A stretch of DNA of 64,000 nt, from positions 3,906,001 to 3,970,000 of the forward strand of contig JAGMUV010000004.1 in NCBI GenBank assembly GCA_020744425.1, in the 5' to 3' direction. This document shows positions 60,023 through 64,000 of this stretch, piece by piece. Source of the DNA: Dactylonectria macrodidyma (lineage: Eukaryota > Ascomycota > Sordariomycetes > Hypocreales > Nectriaceae). Each line of letters starts with the position of its first letter. Positions within the stretch are counted from its first letter, which is position 1. The position numbers were made by a program, and so were the translations under genes. The notes under the pieces are model-generated. The model ran no database searches. It worked only from the letters and a program-made list of their open reading frames with translations, and had not been told where the DNA came from.

Positions 60023-63000
60023 TCAGGTCCAAGCAGATGGCTCACTGGATGACACAGCCAGAGTATTAAAGGCGTCCTGGCTCTCCTTTAACAAATCCAC
60101 TATCTCCCAAGAGTTTTTCTTCTCAGCCAGCTCAATAGCCTTTGAAAATCCCGTAACTGGATCCGGTGTAGCACCCATCTGGAGGAGGAAGCTGACCATG
60201 TCCAGCCGTCCATGCTCGGCCGCACCCTCAACGGCTGTCTGTCCCCGAACTGGTGCTGCACCTGCGTTAATTTTGGCTCCATGATCCAGAAGTATGCGTG
60301 CAACATGTATCTCTCCCTTGATTGCAGCGCCCTGGAGAGCGGTGATACCACTTATTCTCGATGGCTTTGCGTTGACCTCTGCCCCGCCCTCCAGAAGTAT
60401 GCGGATAATATCAAGGTCTGGACTCTCACATGATACTGCCGCCTGTAGTGCGGTACGGCCATAGTCCGGACCTGCAGGTGAATTAATGTTTGCTCCGTTG
60501 GATAGGAGAAGTTTGACAATGCGAAATCGTGGTTCCAGCTTCTCAGGTGAGCAGTATGCCCCCAATGCACACTGAAGAGCCGTGACTTTGCTGTGGCCCC
60601 CACTGGATGCATTGACTTTCGCGCCGTGATCGAGAAGAAGCTGGACCGCTTCTTCGTTCAGCTGACTCGAGGCAATCTGCAGCGCACTCCTTCTCAGTCC
60701 CCGTCGAAACTTGAGTTCCTGGTCTTCGATTCTGGCCCCCGCCTGGATCGCCACTTTGAGGCATTCTATATCAGCTCTCACAATGAGTCGACCCAGAATT
60801 CGGCTTTCGGGCTCAGGGCGGTTGATTGCTGCCCCAAGTCGCAGTAGTTTGCTGAAAAAATCTGCCCGGCTCCTGTCCTGCTTTGTCCAAGCCCTTGATC
60901 CAGCCACTGTTTCTAGAACACTTTCACCGTATTCTTTTGCGGGAGGTGCTGTGATGTCGGCTCCGGCGTTGAGCAAGTAGTCAATCAACTCCGAATCACC
61001 CCTTTTGGCTGCCGCCTGGAGAACCGTCCGACCCCTGTATCTGCGCGCAGGGAGATTGATATCTGCACCTTGATCTAAAAAGTATTGGATGAGAGTTCGG
61101 TTCCCTTCACCGGCGGCGGCCTGCAGACAGCTCAGACCGGCTCTTCCATATGAGTCAATAGGAACACCCATGTGTAGCAAGGCGGCGCACGAATAAAAGT
61201 TTCCCTGCTTAGCCTCGTGTTCCAGCACATCGACTCCTATCAAGGAAACATCTCGCCCTATCTCGGATAGGATGTGGCAGAAGCCGACATCGATATGGAT
61301 CCCTTTCCTGTATAAGGCCGTCAAACTGAATCGCGCCCCAGCCCTTGCCAATAGGTAGGCCATATATTCTGCGTTGTTGTTTCTCAGGTAGGTATTATGG
61401 CTCTCAAATTCCAGGAAATCTCGATCCCTTCGCCCGCTTTTTCTCCTCCAGGAGACTTCAGAGCCCTTCACTTCTCATAAGTAATGACCTAGTGCTAGAA
61501 GAATCGGGTTGGTATTGTCAAACTTCTTTTTGTCCATATCATCAGCAAGGTCTTCTTTGTCGAGAGTGCTCGTAGATATGCCATCATCGGATTCGTCGGA
61601 TACGCTTCTGTCAGATCCAGTAGCAGCGTCTTGAGCATAGTCATTTGACAGGCGGTATTTCCGGACATTGGGATCCACACCCAGACATAACAGTGTTGTC
61701 AAAGCTCGCACGTTGTGACTTACAACGGCGTGGTACAATGCACGTTCGAGAAGTACATCCTCGACAATTCGCTTGGCAAGGAGAAACTTCAAAAAAGATT
61801 CTCTGCCTTCCTCTGCCGCCTTGACCAGCAATGATGGATCAAAATCGTCGATGTCTGGTGGTGTTGAGTTCATGCTTTCTGAATGCTCCTCCACAGCGTC
61901 GGCTGTTGCAGCTTCTACCAACAGCGCTGCCACTGCCTCGACCCTTTGAAACTCCACAGCTAGTTCAAGCGCGGTTCTGGTTTCCCCGTTGCAGCGTGGA
62001 AGTCGTTTGTTGACCGTTGCGCCATGTTGAATCAGGAATCTGATCAATTCTTCAGAGCCCTTCATGGCAGCCCGGCTCAACGGTGTCCACGAAACGGTTT
62101 CAGTTTCAGTAGACATTGAAATGAGCCCATTGACATCAACCCCTCGTTCAAGTAGCAACTTGACTGCTTTTAGATGATCGGCGTCTGCAGCTTGGACTAG
62201 CAGCCTAACACCAAGGGAACCAAAAAAGACCCTTCGATCTGCGGCAAGAAGTAGGTGGAAAGCTTCGCGAGGTTGGCTCTTGAAGAAATCCAGCTTCTCT
62301 GAAGAGACATGGCTTTCAAAATCGCCCGTAGAGACCGCTTCCAGGATTTTGACTATGAAGACACGGGCACCAGCGAGTTCGGGTGAATATCGTTGCAAAA
62401 AGTTTGACAGGCTTTGAGCGTGACCAAAGTCGACGACCCATTCTATGAAACTTCTGATCTGATTGAGTCGCAGGGCGGCGTTGGAGGCCAGGTATGCTGA
62501 AAGAGCAAAGATTTGATGGACTGTATTCTCATCAATATTCATTGATTTCAGTGCATAAAGTTTTCCAACGGCCGATAGAACAGAATCTTCAGAAATGATA
62601 ATTTCAACCACGGTCGCAATTGGACGTAGGATATGCAACGCGGGATCCATGCGGGTCAAGTGTGCTGCAACTAGCCCAGTCTTTGCTAAGGTTTCGACTC
62701 TTATCAAGTCGCAGCTGATGTTTATGGGAGAGGCGCCCTGGGCATTTATCCCTGGAAAAATCTCAGAAATGGCTATAGATCATGTTAAAAACCTCGCAGA
62801 AATCATACGGGAATTATTTCAAACCTTTAGAGGCCCAAAACGATCCCAAATGTGGTAGCAGGCAACCAAACGTGTTGTTCGTAGCCCACGGGACGATTCC
62901 AAGCGAAACACCGTGGGAAGGAGAAAGAAATTGTCCTTGATGTTGCCACATGCACTCGTGATCCTGGCAGGCTGGGCTGATCGCGTTCTGTATCGGGCAT

Positions 63001-63831
63001 GTGCTCTGCGTAATGAATGACATCGAGGCTCGATCTGTGAAACCTACAACATCCTGTAGGTCGACGGGAAACGAATCCTGGAAATGAGCTGTGAGACTCG
63101 CATTTAGAGAAGAACTTCCGGTAGAATGTACCTGGTCAGTTTGCTGGACGTTAATAATGTCATGGCTTGCTGATACACGTGACAAACGTTCGTTACGATT
63201 TGTTTCCACAAGGCTTTCTTCTCCCAATAAAGATGCAAGAATGAGGTCCCCATGACATAAATTTCCGTCTGAGCCTTGCAATCCAAAGAACTCCTGGCTT
63301 TCGTTGCACTTTAGATTCAAATGCCGCTTGTCACAATCTGCATCATCGACTGGCTCTTCGCTTTGTAACGCCGGGGTCCTGACATAGAGGCGATTTTCGT
63401 CAACTAGTTGTACCGATCAGTAACGTGGAAGAGACGTTTCAAAGTGAAAGATAGCCTACAAGTGCTGGCAGAACTTCGCTCTGTGCTCTTGCCGTATCTT
63501 CGTCTGGCCCTGTTGACGCGACTCGGGTCAAGTCGACGACCAAACAGGCACACTTCAGAGTCTTTTCCTTCAGCTTTGCGTTTCCGAACCTCTTGAAAAA
63601 CAGCCTTCCATTCTTTGGCTTGGAGATTTTTCAAGTTCCCATACTGCGTTTTGAACTGTCTGAGCCTTTTCCATTTGTCAGAGCTGGCTATCTGGCTGGG
63701 TGGTATGAAACTTACTTGATGTCAACTCCATGTTTGTCATTTAGGTACTCGATGGTCTGTTCAGCTGTCTTCTTCCCTTCCACGTACAATTGAATGACCT
63801 CAGGTCGGTAGGCATCCCAGCTGATAGACAT
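60023..63831 (-). CDS. Clr5-domain ankyrin-repeat protein interrupted by an in-frame TGA
   Basis: Exons (minus) 63831..63716, 63659..63460, 63403..62825 and 62751 onward stay in frame. The N-terminus is a Clr5 domain (SWDAYRPEVIQLYVEG, then FKTQYGNLKNLQAKEWKAVF, with VCLFGRRLDPSRVNRARRR). A long linker leads to ankyrin repeats in the rest. A TGA at 61475-61477 ends a 723-residue product, yet the same frame continues for 483 more residues of ankyrin repeats to 60023. A 120-nt intron 61488..61369 (weak GTCATT donor, CGCAG acceptor) would skip the stop and keep the frame, giving about 1167 residues. The other options are nonsense mutation or readthrough. Clr5-ankyrin proteins are common in moulds and uncharacterised. 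Confidence 0.7.
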
Positions 63832-64000
63832 GGTGATCAGGGCGTTGGATGCACTGGCATACAAGAAAATGCCAGTGTTTTTTGGATGTCAGGAAAGTGG
63901 ACATGTCAAAGCCGCACCAAGCTTTGAAAACTCTGGCAGTGATTCTGGCTCGACTTGGGCATCATGCTGGCTTATCTACTCCCCCAAGGTTGCATTCATG
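63832..64000. other. window end, promoter of the Clr5-ankyrin gene
   Basis: No further gene is visible in the last bases. Confidence 0.4.

Overview
This window is genomic DNA from a filamentous ascomycete (Pezizomycotina, most likely a Sordariomycete). The protein-coding genes carry short introns of about 45-120 nt with GT..AG ends and CTAAC/CTGAC-type branch sites. The families are typical of moulds: Zn2Cys6 and C2H2 transcription factors, a HET-domain protein, large ankyrin proteins, a Clr5-ankyrin protein and a copia-type Gag relic. No rRNA, tRNA or CRISPR was found. All exon coordinates were worked out by hand from splice signals and reading frame.

Layout. 2.2-3.8 kb: a conserved single-pass membrane protein. 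3.8-13.8 kb: about 10 kb with no recognisable gene, probably relic sequence. 13.8-17.7 kb: Dug2-type WD40-M20 glutathione peptidase, possibly with an unreported upstream exon. 19.0-20.0 kb: a secreted/transmembrane cell-surface protein. 20.5-21.4 kb: an orphan retrotransposon Gag. 22.4-23.6 kb: an AYR1-like short-chain reductase. 23.7-27.9 kb (minus): a ZIP zinc transporter and, upstream on the same strand, a small GPI-anchored His/Cys repeat protein. 28.9-30.5 kb: an N2227/carnosine-methyltransferase-like protein. 31.0 kb: an LTR-like segment. 31.5-32.3 kb: FKBP12. 33.8-38.4 kb: a 1493-residue multi-pass ankyrin protein. 38.7-40.0 kb: a short C2H2 regulator, divergent from an NmrA-like reductase (40.6-41.7 kb) across an array of ATGTGGGAT motifs. 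42.0-54.5 kb: a catabolic cluster of Zn2Cys6 regulator, amidase-less urea-carboxylase-like enzyme, DUR3-like symporter and LamB/YcsF (PxpA) protein. 56.2-57.4 kb: a zinc alcohol dehydrogenase. 57.6-63.8 kb: a HET protein and a Clr5-ankyrin protein broken by an in-frame TGA.

Two systems stand out. First, the ZIP transporter's extracellular N-terminus holds five C-x2-H-x5-C motifs (one degenerate). Each is cut by a phase-2 intron in exactly the same codon. The neighbouring GPI-anchored protein has three C-x2-H-x5-C motifs, two of them cut by a phase-2 intron in the same codon. The two genes therefore appear to share a duplicated exon-encoded metal-binding module, which suggests a wall-anchored zinc-capture partner for the transporter. 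Second, the carboxylase-symporter-PxpA cluster looks like an ATP- and biotin-dependent pathway for uptake and opening of a urea-, guanidine- or lactam-like nitrogen compound. Its substrate cannot be read from sequence.
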